A DNA stretch of 5,543 nucleotides, taken from Acidaminococcaceae bacterium. Lineage in GTDB: Bacteria > Bacillota > Negativicutes > Acidaminococcales > Acidaminococcaceae. Where the stretch lies: NCBI GenBank assembly GCA_003512125.1, contig DOSQ01000070.1, positions 1 through 5,543 on the forward strand, given 5' to 3'. Position 1 is the first letter of the stretch. Every line of letters begins with the position of its first letter. The position numbers were made by a program, and so were the translations under genes. Shown here in pieces: positions 1 to 5,543 of the stretch. The notes beneath the pieces are model-generated. The model saw only the letters and a list, made by a program, of their open reading frames with translations, searched no databases and was not told the DNA's origin.

Positions 1-2047
1 GGGCGGCGGCTTTACCAAAGACCGCATGGACAAAGACGGAAACCAGGGAAATAAGTTTGGCGGAGCCCGTCCGGGCAACCGCAACAATAATGCAGCCAAG
101 AAGCCTGCCGCAGGGATTGATGATATTCCACGCGGCAAGGAAAGCCGGGAAAAATATAATAAGAAACACGAAAAGCAGCTGAAGGGATCCTATGCTTCCC
201 GTGACAGCAGACCTATGCGCAGTGCGGACCATATGCGTCCGAACAAGCATCTGAAATCCAAATCAGGGGCCCCTGTGCGCAATGAACAGCAGGCTGCCGT
301 GGTACGTCCTACTATGGTTCAGATTGCGGAATCCATCAACGTGCAGGAATTTGCCAAACTGATCAAACGGGAAGTAGCAGAAGTCATCAAGAGTCTGTTC
401 CTGTTAGGGGAAATGGTCACGATCAACCAGGATATTGATTTTGATACGGCTACCCTGGTTGGCACGGAATTCGGCGTAGATGTACAGCCGTTACCGCCGG
501 AAGAAGATCCTACCGAAATTCCGGAAATCGAGGACAATCCGGAAGATCAGGTCGTGCGTCCGCCTGTAGTTACCGTTATGGGTCACGTTGACCACGGCAA
601 GACTTCCTTACTTGATGCGATCCGCAAAACCCATGTAACAGCCCGCGAAGCAGGCGGTATCACCCAGCATATCGGTGCGTATACCGTAAATGCGGGTGGC
701 AAGAAGATCACCTTCCTTGATACGCCCGGTCATGAAGCGTTTACTGCCATGCGTGCCAGAGGCGCCCAGTGTACGGATATTTCCATTTTGGTTGTAGCGG
801 CAGACGACGGCGTAATGCCGCAGACCATTGAAGCGATCAACCATTCAAAGGCTGCGGGCGTACCGATCATCGTTGCCATCAATAAGATGGATAAACCGGC
901 TGCCAATCCGGAGCATGTAAAACAGCAGCTTTCGGAGATGGAACTGATCCCGGAAGACTGGGGCGGAGATACCATCATGGTTCCTGTATCGGCACACTCC
1001 CATCAGGGTATTGACGACTTACTGGAAATGATCCTGCTGGTAGCCGAAGTGAAGGAACTGAAAGCAAATCCGAAACTGCCTGCCCATGGCACTATCGTAG
1101 AAGCCAAACTGGATAAGGGACGCGGACCGGTTGCTACCGTTCTGGTACAGCGCGGCACCCTCACCATCGGTGACTATATTATTGCGGGTACCGCTCACGG
1201 ACGTGTCCGTGCCCTGATCAATGACCGGGGTGAAAAGGTACGCAAAGCAGGTCCGTCTACACCGGTAGAAGTGTTAGGCCTGAACGAAGTTCCGCAGGCC
1301 GGCGATATCATGGATGCTGCAGATGAAAAAATTGCCCGCAGCGTAGCAGAAAAACGTATCGCCAAAGCAAAAGCAGAACAGCAGAAAGCTGCCAAAGTAT
1401 CGCTGGATGACATCTTCAGCCGCATCAAAGAAGGTGAGCTGAAGGAACTGAATATTGTGGTCAAGGCAGACGTGCAGGGTTCTGTGGAAGCCTTGTGCGC
1501 ATCCCTGGTCAAGATTCAGAACGAAGAAGTCAAAGTTGCCGTTGTCCATTCCGGCGTGGGCGCTATCAACGAATCGGACGTAATGCTTGCCTCCGCAGCC
1601 AACGCGCTGATCATCGGCTTCAATGTCCGTCCCGACGCCAATGCCCGTAAACTGGCAGAGAGTGAGAAAGTTGATATCCGTCCGTACCGGGTTATCTATG
1701 ACGCAATTAATGATGTAGAAGCCGCTATCAAAGGTATGCTGGCGCCGAAATTTGAAGAAGACGTCATTGGCCGCGTGGAAGTGCGCCAGGTCATCACGAT
1801 TTCCAAGATGATCATCGCCGGCTGCTACGTAACAGAAGGCAAGGTTACCAACAATGCCAAGATCCGTGTAGTTCGCGACGGCATTGTTATTTCCGAAGAC
1901 GAAATGGAATCCCTGCGCCGCTTCAAAGACGATGTAAAAGAAGTTGCTGCCGGTTACGAATGCGGTATCACACTGGCTAAATTCCATGACATCAAGGAAG
2001 GCGACCAGTTCGAAGTTTATGTGATGAAAGAAATTGCTCCCGAATAA
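1..2047 (+). CDS. infB: Translation initiation factor IF-2, 5'-truncated by the window edge
   Basis: IF2 is the GTPase that brings fMet-tRNA to the 30S subunit and promotes 50S joining. The frame is open from position 2 (Gly-Gly-Gly-Phe-Thr-Lys and on), so the ATG at 26 is an internal Met and the true start lies upstream. Numbering residues from that Met, 1-90 are a polar Gly/Asn/Arg/Lys-rich linker and about 95-150 an IF2 N-type domain. The G domain follows: G1 GHVDHGKT at 186-193, switch I GGITQHIGAY at 210-219, G3 DTPGH at 232-236, G4 NKMD at 286-289 and G5 SAH at 322-324. Domain II starts near 350 with LDKGRGPVATV. The IF2 core domain lies near 480-575, and the C-terminal initiator-tRNA-binding domain near 585-670 contains AGC and YECGI (644-648). 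All GTPase motifs are intact. Identity is certain; only the N-terminal length is unknown. It is the first gene seen in the run and is followed 21 bases later by rbfA. Confidence 0.98.
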   Translation, partial: GGGFTKDRMDKDGNQGNKFGGARPGNRNNNAAKKPAAGIDDIPRGKESREKYNKKHEKQLKGSYASRDSRPMRSADHMRPNKHLKSKSGAPVRNEQQAAVVRPTMVQIAESINVQEFAKLIKREVAEVIKSLFLLGEMVTINQDIDFDTATLVGTEFGVDVQPLPPEEDPTEIPEIEDNPEDQVVRPPVVTVMGHVDHGKTSLLDAIRKTHVTAREAGGITQHIGAYTVNAGGKKITFLDTPGHEAFTAMRARGAQCTDISILVVAADDGVMPQTIEAINHSKAAGVPIIVAINKMDKPAANPEHVKQQLSEMELIPEDWGGDTIMVPVSAHSHQGIDDLLEMILLVAEVKELKANPKLPAHGTIVEAKLDKGRGPVATVLVQRGTLTIGDYIIAGTAHGRVRALINDRGEKVRKAGPSTPVEVLGLNEVPQAGDIMDAADEKIARSVAEKRIAKAKAEQQKAAKVSLDDIFSRIKEGELKELNIVVKADVQGSVEALCASLVKIQNEEVKVAVVHSGVGAINESDVMLASAANALIIGFNVRPDANARKLAESEKVDIRPYRVIYDAINDVEAAIKGMLAPKFEEDVIGRVEVRQVITISKMIIAGCYVTEGKVTNNAKIRVVRDGIVISEDEMESLRRFKDDVKEVAAGYECGITLAKFHDIKEGDQFEVYVMKEIAPE

Positions 2048-2059
2048 GAAATGATGAAC

Positions 2060-2065
2060 AGGTGA
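2060..2065 (+). promoter_or_regulatory. Ribosome binding site of rbfA
   Basis: AGGTGA lies only three bases before the rbfA ATG at 2069. It matches the downstream half of the full anti-Shine-Dalgarno complement (GGAGGTGAT). Aligned that way, the AGG core ends six bases before the start codon, which is a normal distance. This supports 2069 as the start. Confidence 0.7.
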
Positions 2066-2068
2066 ACT

Positions 2069-2431
2069 ATGGCCAGATTACGAGTTGAAAAAGTACAGGA
2101 AGCCATCCAGCACGAAATTTCCAATATGCTTCTGCTGGATATCAAAGATCCGCGCATAAAACTGGTGACCGTTACGGGCGTCAGTCTGACGGATGACATG
2201 AGCCAGGCAAAAGTTTATGTCAGCCTGTACGGTACGGCAGAGGAACAGGAACAAGCCTGGAAGGCGCTGAATAAGGCAAAAGGATTCATGAGGACGGAAA
2301 TCGCAAAACGCATCCGTCTGCGTTTTGCACCGGAACTCATCCTGGAAAAAGATACCTCCCTGGAATACGGTGCCCATATAGACCGTTTGTTGCGCCAGAT
2401 CAAAGAAAATGAAGGAAATAAAGATGAGTAA
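2069..2431 (+). CDS. rbfA: 30S ribosome-binding factor A
   Basis: RbfA is a small KH-fold protein that binds the immature 30S subunit and helps process and fold the 5' end of 16S rRNA, notably during cold adaptation in well-studied bacteria. The 120-residue product has the usual family length. The opening MARLRVEKVQEAIQHEIS is the typical RbfA N-terminus with its basic residues and first helix. DPRI (27-30) followed by VTVTGVSLT and the strand AKVYVSLYG (47-55) belong to the family's central sheet. ALNKAKGFMRTEIAKRI (66-82) carries the interrupted AxG helix of this KH variant. LRFAPEL and the E-K-D-T-S stretch near residues 84-97 are conserved C-terminal features, and the acidic tail is probably flexible. 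It lies between infB and nrnA and its last eight bases overlap nrnA. No ylxP-type gene sits between infB and rbfA, unlike in Bacillus subtilis. Confidence 0.96.
   Translation: MARLRVEKVQEAIQHEISNMLLLDIKDPRIKLVTVTGVSLTDDMSQAKVYVSLYGTAEEQEQAWKALNKAKGFMRTEIAKRIRLRFAPELILEKDTSLEYGAHIDRLLRQIKENEGNKDE
2411..2417 (+). promoter_or_regulatory. Ribosome binding site that decides the nrnA start
   Basis: GAAGGAA inside the 3' end of rbfA sits seven bases (counting from the GAAGGA core) before the ATG at 2424. The other in-frame ATG, at 2409, shares a base with this motif, so the motif cannot serve it, and that ATG has only an A-rich sequence before it. The site therefore favours 2424 as the nrnA start. 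Confidence 0.72.
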
Positions 2432-3377
2432 GAACTGTTCATTAGCGGAAACAGCCGAACTGCTGAAATCAGCGCAAAAGCTGGTTATTGTCAGCCATGT
2501 CAGCCCTGACGGCGATACGCTCGGTTCATCACTGGCCCTTATGCACGCATTACGCATGCTGGGAAAAGAAGTGATCATGAATGTAGACGATGACATTTCC
2601 AACGTCTTTTCATTTCTTCCCGGTATTGATGCATATGGCCGTTTTAATGCAGACGAATCGGTAGAAGCGGACCTTCTGGTGGTCATTGATGCCAGTTCGG
2701 CAGACCGGGCCGGCAATGCCATGGACGTCGTCAGGTCCCGCGCCGTTCTCAATATCGATCACCACAAGACGAATACACGGTTTGCGGATTATCTGTATCT
2801 GGATCCGGACGCCGCGGCAACGGCCGAAATCATGTACCGTCTGCTGAAAGAGATGGGGATCAGCATCAATACAGATATCGCAACCTGTATATATGAAGGT
2901 CTTTACACAGATACCGGATCGTTCAAATACTCCAACACTACCGCAAATACATTGCGAACGGCGGCCGATCTGCTCGGTTACGGGGTAAATCCCAGCCTGA
3001 TTTCAGACAACATGGAATTAAAATCCCGTTCACAGGTGGAAATGCTGCGCAAAGTATTGGAAACACTGACGTTTCTGCATGACGGGAAAATAGCCTTTAT
3101 TGAAATCGCGCCGGAACTGTACGACCACAATGTAGATACCGATGCCTTCATTTCATATCCACGTTATGTGGAAGGCGTAGAAGTTGCTCTTCTGTTCAAA
3201 CAGGTAGAAGAAAATCTGACACGGGTGAGCTTCCGTTCCAAAGAAAAAGATGTAGCTAAAATCGCGTTATCCTTTGGCGGAGGCGGTCATAAAAAAGCTT
3301 CCGGCTGCAGCATTTATGCCCCGTTGAAAGAAGCCGAGAAGACAGTTTTGCAAGCGGTTGAGGAACTGTTCCAATGA
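2424..3377 (+). CDS. nrnA: DHH/DHHA1 family oligoribonuclease and pAp phosphatase (NrnA-like)
   Basis: By family, this enzyme degrades RNA oligomers of two to five nucleotides and removes the 3' phosphate from 3'-phosphoadenosine 5'-phosphate, in the cytoplasm with Mn2+. Starting at 2424 the protein has 317 residues, a normal NrnA length; a start at 2409 would add five. The DHH metal site is complete: SHVSPDGDTLGS (24-35, with H25, D29, D31), the Asp of VVIDAS (D89), IDHHKTN (111-117, the DHH motif) and YTDTGSF (161-167, D163). The C-terminal DHHA1 substrate domain shows VSFRSKE near 268-274 and the signature GGGGHKKASG (285-294). The gene overlaps rbfA by 8 bases and truB by 4, so it is probably co-translated with ribosome and tRNA maturation genes. 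Single-domain length and the position between rbfA and truB argue against RecJ, and no CBS or nucleotidyltransferase domain is attached. The exact substrate range cannot be read from sequence. Confidence 0.92.
   Translation: MSKNCSLAETAELLKSAQKLVIVSHVSPDGDTLGSSLALMHALRMLGKEVIMNVDDDISNVFSFLPGIDAYGRFNADESVEADLLVVIDASSADRAGNAMDVVRSRAVLNIDHHKTNTRFADYLYLDPDAAATAEIMYRLLKEMGISINTDIATCIYEGLYTDTGSFKYSNTTANTLRTAADLLGYGVNPSLISDNMELKSRSQVEMLRKVLETLTFLHDGKIAFIEIAPELYDHNVDTDAFISYPRYVEGVEVALLFKQVEENLTRVSFRSKEKDVAKIALSFGGGGHKKASGCSIYAPLKEAEKTVLQAVEELFQ
3360..3364 (+). promoter_or_regulatory. Ribosome binding site of truB
   Basis: GAGGA within the last codons of nrnA lies nine bases before the truB ATG at 3374. 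The start overlaps the nrnA stop as ATGA, the usual arrangement for stop-start coupling. Confidence 0.7.
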
Positions 3378-4267
3378 CAGACGGGATCATTAACGTATTG
3401 AAGCCTCCCGGTATGACATCCCATGATGTAATTAACCGGATCAGACATATCTACGGTCTGAAAAAAGCCGGCCATTCCGGTACACTGGATCCGGACGCAG
3501 CCGGAGTACTGCCTGTTTTCATCGGCCATGCGACCCGTATGCTGGAATATGCCGCCTCGGATACAAAACACTACCGTGCCGAGGGCCTTCTGGGTATCCG
3601 GACGGATACCGGTGATGACAGTGGGAACGTGATGGAACGTAAACCGGTTCCGGTGATGACCGCCATGCAGTTTGAAAAATCCCTGCAACAGTTCCGGGGC
3701 CATATCTTACAGGTCCCGCCTATGTATTCCGCTTTGAAAGTCAACGGAAAAAAATTGTATGAATATGCCAGACAGGGAGTTGAAATTGAACGCGCTGCCA
3801 GGCCCGTTGAAATCCGAAGGCTGGAGCTCCTTCGTTTTTATCCCCCGTACTTTTGTCTGGATATCGAATGTTCCAAGGGCACCTATATCCGCACCTTGCT
3901 GGAAGATATAGCCGCATCGATGGACACGTGTGCCTGCATGACATTTTTGCTCCGGACAAGGGCAGGGGATTTTCGCATTGAAGACTCCCATACATTGGAG
4001 GAGATCGCAGAAAATCCGGAGGCCGTTTTGCTTCCGGTGGAATCCGCAGTTTCCAAAACAGAAAAACTGTATGTAAACGCCCTTCAGGCGCACCGCATCA
4101 CCAACGGTGTCCGGACAACCATAAAAGGCACGGAACCGGGAAGGTACTCTCTGTATCTCGCGGATACATTTCTCGGAATGGTAACCGTGGAAGAAGAAGT
4201 GGTAAGTCCGGAAAAAGTACTGGTGCAGATTGACAGTGATGCATTAAATAATTATGGAAATCGTTAA
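3374..4267 (+). CDS. truB: tRNA pseudouridine(55) synthase
   Basis: TruB converts U55 in the T-loop of elongator tRNAs to pseudouridine and also acts as a tRNA folding chaperone. The 297-residue product is of usual length. The N-terminus MTDGIINVLKPPGMTSHDV is typical. GHSGTLDPDAAGVLP (33-47) contains the catalytic Asp at D39, equivalent to D48 of E. coli TruB. KHYR (65-68) supplies the conserved active-site Tyr at Y67, followed by the RTDTGDDSG turn (76-84). QVPPMYSALKVNGKKLYEYAR (113-133) and CSKGTYIRTLLEDIA (166-180) are further family motifs. Residues from about 235 on form the shorter C-terminal RNA-binding region (QAHRITNGV and on). The start overlaps the nrnA stop by four bases, and the 3' end runs 14 bases into ribF. 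The pairing of truB with ribF is common in bacteria. Identity is certain from the motifs. Confidence 0.98.
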   Translation: MTDGIINVLKPPGMTSHDVINRIRHIYGLKKAGHSGTLDPDAAGVLPVFIGHATRMLEYAASDTKHYRAEGLLGIRTDTGDDSGNVMERKPVPVMTAMQFEKSLQQFRGHILQVPPMYSALKVNGKKLYEYARQGVEIERAARPVEIRRLELLRFYPPYFCLDIECSKGTYIRTLLEDIAASMDTCACMTFLLRTRAGDFRIEDSHTLEEIAENPEAVLLPVESAVSKTEKLYVNALQAHRITNGVRTTIKGTEPGRYSLYLADTFLGMVTVEEEVVSPEKVLVQIDSDALNNYGNR

Positions 4268-5210
4268 ACATCTGAATCTGGATCAAAACGAAATAGATTT
4301 TTTTCATGACACACCCTGCGTGATTGCCATGGGAACCTTTGACGGCCTGCATAAAGGGCACCGGGATGTCATTGACGCTGCGGCATCGTATGCCAGAACG
4401 CATCAGTTGCGGCTCGCCGTGTTTACATTCAGCAACCATCCGTATGCCACAATCCGTCCCTCTGCCATTCCGCAGTCGCTCATATCCCCGGAAGAAAAAA
4501 TACGGCTGTTGAAACGGTGGGGCGTCGACCTGCTGATTGACGTTCCGTTTAACAGGCAGCTGTCGCTTTTATCACCGGAAGGCTTTTTACAAAAACTGCG
4601 TATGTTTAATTTTTCCTGCCTCGTCTGCGGTACCAATTTCACCTATGGGTTTCGCGGTTCGGGGAACACAGATACTTTAGTAAAAAGCGGGAAAGAACAC
4701 GGCTTTGACGTCATGATCAGGCCCCTTCTGGAATACAAGAACAAGGTGATCAGCAGTACAAGGATACGACGGGCCATTGCAGACGGCAATCTCCGTGACG
4801 CAGAATATATGCTGGGGCGTTTCTGCAGTGTAGAGGGAATCGTCCATAAAGGCTTCCAACGCGGCCGGACCTTAGGTTTCCCTACCGCAAACCTGTATGT
4901 GAACCGGAGCGGTTCCGCCCTTCCGCCTGCCGGTGTGTATGCGCTGCAGGTACGGGACGGGGAAAAACTGTATAACGGGGTAGGGAATCTGGGCATGAAC
5001 CCGACCTTTGACGATGTGGTCCGGGAAGTACTGGAAGTCCACCTGTTTGGCTGCAATGAAAATCTGTACGGACATATCCTGGAAACCGCATTTTGCAGAT
5101 TCCTGAGAAATGAACGGCGGTTTTCTTCGTTAGATGAATTAAAAGCGCAGCTGGAAAAGGACAAAGCAGATGCCCTGGCCTGGTTTGCCTCCCAGGACAA
5201 CGAACAGTAA
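4254..5210 (+). CDS. ribF: Bifunctional riboflavin kinase / FMN adenylyltransferase (FAD synthetase)
   Basis: The enzyme phosphorylates riboflavin to FMN and then adenylylates FMN to FAD. At 318 residues it has the standard two-domain bacterial form. The N-terminal adenylyltransferase domain (about 20-180) has GTFDGLHKGH (27-36), a TFSNHP strand (58-63) where TFDPHP is more usual, CGTNFTYG (125-132) and the ISSTRIR nucleotide-binding loop (166-172). The C-terminal kinase domain (about 186-312) has GFQRGRTLGFPTANL (200-214) with the ATP/Mg-binding PTAN, PAGVYA (225-230), NLGMNPTF (245-252) and EVHLF (261-265), whose Glu is the expected catalytic base. Both active sites look intact. The start is firm because an in-frame TAA lies at 4245-4247 and the MEIV opening is typical. 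No good Shine-Dalgarno is visible before it, so translation probably depends on ribosomes finishing truB 14 bases downstream. No FMN riboswitch is visible upstream. Confidence 0.97.
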   Translation: MEIVKHLNLDQNEIDFFHDTPCVIAMGTFDGLHKGHRDVIDAAASYARTHQLRLAVFTFSNHPYATIRPSAIPQSLISPEEKIRLLKRWGVDLLIDVPFNRQLSLLSPEGFLQKLRMFNFSCLVCGTNFTYGFRGSGNTDTLVKSGKEHGFDVMIRPLLEYKNKVISSTRIRRAIADGNLRDAEYMLGRFCSVEGIVHKGFQRGRTLGFPTANLYVNRSGSALPPAGVYALQVRDGEKLYNGVGNLGMNPTFDDVVREVLEVHLFGCNENLYGHILETAFCRFLRNERRFSSLDELKAQLEKDKADALAWFASQDNEQ

Positions 5211-5217
5211 ATGCCGT

Positions 5218-5259
5218 ACCGGCTGCTTCATCCGCGATGCGGAGCGGTTTTCTGTTTTG
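5218..5259 (+). terminator. Probable intrinsic terminator after ribF
   Basis: Eight bases after the ribF stop a GC-rich foldable stretch begins. The simplest stem is TCCGC/GCGGA (5231-5235 with 5239-5243, loop GAT). An alternative longer hairpin pairs ACCG (5218-5221) with CGGT (5245-5248) around CATC/GATG (5229-5232 with 5236-5239), with bulges. The T-rich run TTTTCTGTTTTG (5248-5259) follows at once. The stem is imperfect and the T run is broken by C and G, so termination may be partial. Its place between the tight gene cluster and a new promoter supports the call. Confidence 0.5.
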
Positions 5260-5274
5260 TAAAATATTTTTTTA

Positions 5275-5304
5275 TTGTTATGTAAAAAAGATTTGCAATA
5301 TAAT
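5275..5304 (+). promoter_or_regulatory. Possible second, upstream promoter for rpsO
   Basis: A perfect -10 box TATAAT (5299-5304) stands 18 bases after TTGTTA (5275-5280), which matches the -35 consensus at four of six positions. It overlaps the stronger candidate just downstream and could be an alternative start or simply part of its AT-rich spacer. Confidence 0.35.
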
Positions 5305-5321
5305 TGTTTATGTGCTAAAAT
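5293..5321 (+). promoter_or_regulatory. Main candidate promoter for rpsO, sigma-70/sigma-A type with extended -10
   Basis: TTGCAA (5293-5298, four of six consensus bases) is followed after an ideal 17-base spacer by TAAAAT (5316-5321, five of six). TG stands one base before the -10 box (5313-5314), forming an extended -10. The preceding 40 bases are very A/T-rich and could act as an UP element. Initiation would be expected near 5327-5330, giving a leader of about 88 bases before the rpsO ATG. It lies just after the terminator-like hairpin, so rpsO is likely transcribed independently. Confidence 0.72.
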
Positions 5322-5330
5322 ACTTCAGTA

Positions 5331-5407
5331 TCCTAACCGGAGCTAAGAAGAGCGCTTCTCCAACGCCTGCCTGGTTCCGGCCGGACAATAATTATTTTTA
5401 TGGAGGT
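5331..5407 (+). promoter_or_regulatory. Potentially structured rpsO leader, candidate S15 autoregulatory element
   Basis: Between the inferred transcription start and the rpsO start codon, three helices can be drawn by eye. P1 pairs CCGG (5337-5340) with CCGG (5377-5380). P2 pairs AGAAG (5346-5350) with CTTCT (5355-5359) around the loop AGCG. P3 pairs AAC plus C (5362-5366, one bulged G) with GGTT (5373-5376). Together they make a three-way junction. CTCC (5358-5361, partly inside P2) could instead pair with GGAG of the ribosome binding site (5402-5405). S15 is known to repress its own mRNA through leader structures that differ between phyla, some of them three-way junctions mimicking its 16S site. 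That this leader works so is inference; the helices are short and were not computed. Confidence 0.35.
5402..5407 (+). promoter_or_regulatory. Ribosome binding site of rpsO
   Basis: GGAGGT lies eight bases before the ATG at 5416. It is the strongest Shine-Dalgarno match in the window and fits a highly expressed ribosomal protein gene. Confidence 0.85.
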
Positions 5408-5415
5408 TCGTTACT

Positions 5416-5543
5416 ATGTTAACAACAGAAGAAAAACAGGCTATTATCAAAGATAATGCCCGCCATGAAGGCGACACCGGTTCCCCGGAAGTACAGATTG
5501 CAGTTCTTTCCACCCGTATCGCAGCCCTGACCGAGCATCTGAA
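5416..5543 (+). CDS. rpsO: 30S ribosomal protein S15, 3'-truncated by the window edge
   Basis: S15 is a primary 16S-binding protein of the central domain. It binds the h20-h21-h22 junction, organises the platform and contributes to an intersubunit bridge. Only the first 42 codons of an expected 88-89 are present. They read MLTTEEKQAIIKDNARHEG and then DTGSPEVQIAVLSTRIAALTEHL, with the conserved D-T-G-S-P-E-V-Q loop (20-27) and the start of the next helix (I-A-x-L-x-x-R-I). The start at 5416 is supported by GGAGGT eight bases upstream. It is separated from ribF by 205 bases holding a terminator-like hairpin and a promoter, so it probably opens a new transcription unit. In many bacteria pnp follows rpsO, but that lies outside the window. 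Confidence 0.96.
   Translation, partial: MLTTEEKQAIIKDNARHEGDTGSPEVQIAVLSTRIAALTEHL

Noticed and set aside
1274..1987. Long open frame on the - strand (237 codons) inside infB
   Set aside because: It lies wholly antisense to well-conserved IF2 core and C-terminal domains, and its translation is rich in Phe, His, Cys and Asn with no recognisable motif. It is a shadow of infB codon usage.
2051..2065. Tiny frame ATG ATG AAC AGG TGA between infB and rbfA, whose stop overlaps the rbfA ribosome binding site
   Set aside because: A four-codon frame is expected by chance and has no ribosome binding site. I have no evidence that it acts as a leader peptide.
2409..2423. Alternative nrnA start at the ATG at 2409, adding Met-Lys-Glu-Ile-Lys
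   Set aside because: The GAAGGAA motif begins within this start codon and is correctly placed only for the ATG at 2424.
2078..2752. Long open frame on the - strand (224 codons) across rbfA and nrnA
   Set aside because: It spans two real genes on the other strand that have intact family motifs. It has no recognisable domain or supported start.
4643..5200. Open frame on the - strand (185 codons) inside ribF
   Set aside because: It is antisense to the ribF kinase domain, with a Ser/Arg/Pro-rich composition typical of a reverse-frame shadow.
5261..5270. AAAATATTTT palindrome upstream of the rpsO promoter
   Set aside because: It lies within an AT-rich run where such palindromes arise by chance. 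At most it is part of an UP-like element.
5375..5386. Palindrome TCCGGCCGGA before rpsO as an operator site
   Set aside because: One short self-complementary GC-rich stretch in the transcribed leader is weak evidence for a protein operator, and its first half is better explained as one arm of the proposed leader helix.
5237..5422. Small + strand open frame (61 codons) across the ribF-rpsO gap
   Set aside because: It begins in the terminator-like hairpin and runs through the promoter and leader into the rpsO start. It has no ribosome binding site, and its Phe/Tyr/Ile-rich start only reflects the AT-rich promoter DNA.

Overview
The window is a conserved bacterial housekeeping block. All six protein genes are on the + strand: infB (5' end cut off), rbfA, nrnA, truB, ribF, and the first part of rpsO. 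I see no mobile element, CRISPR array, rRNA or tRNA gene, phage gene or defence gene. The order infB-rbfA-nrnA-truB-ribF-rpsO, the strong GGAGG-type ribosome binding sites and the balanced base composition suggest a Firmicutes-related bacterium. The N-terminal half of IF2 is rich in Gly, Asn and Arg, and a DHH-family nrnA sits between rbfA and truB. Both would fit the Negativicutes (Veillonella/Megasphaera/Dialister-like lineages), but that placement is a pattern-based guess and not a demonstrated assignment.

Layout. Positions 1-2047 carry the body of translation initiation factor IF2, open at the left edge. After 21 untranslated bases comes rbfA (2069-2431), then nrnA (best start 2424), truB (3374-4267) and ribF (4254-5210). 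The last three junctions overlap by 8, 4 and 14 bases, so rbfA to ribF looks like one transcript with translational coupling. A 205-base gap follows (5211-5415). It holds a terminator-like hairpin right after ribF, an AT-rich stretch, a convincing sigma-70/sigma-A type promoter with an extended -10, and a leader of about 88 nt with potential to fold. rpsO (ribosomal protein S15) then begins at 5416 and runs off the right edge.

How the genes fit together. Most products serve translation and RNA. IF2 places initiator tRNA on the 30S subunit. RbfA matures the 30S subunit at the 16S 5' region. TruB makes pseudouridine 55 in tRNA. NrnA clears very short RNAs and pAp. S15 is a primary 16S-binding protein of the 30S platform. 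RibF makes FMN and FAD and is the metabolic outlier, though it commonly travels with truB. The gap before rpsO suggests that rpsO, perhaps with pnp beyond the window, has its own promoter and possibly S15 feedback control.

No previously undescribed system is visible. The part most worth a second look is the ribF-rpsO gap.
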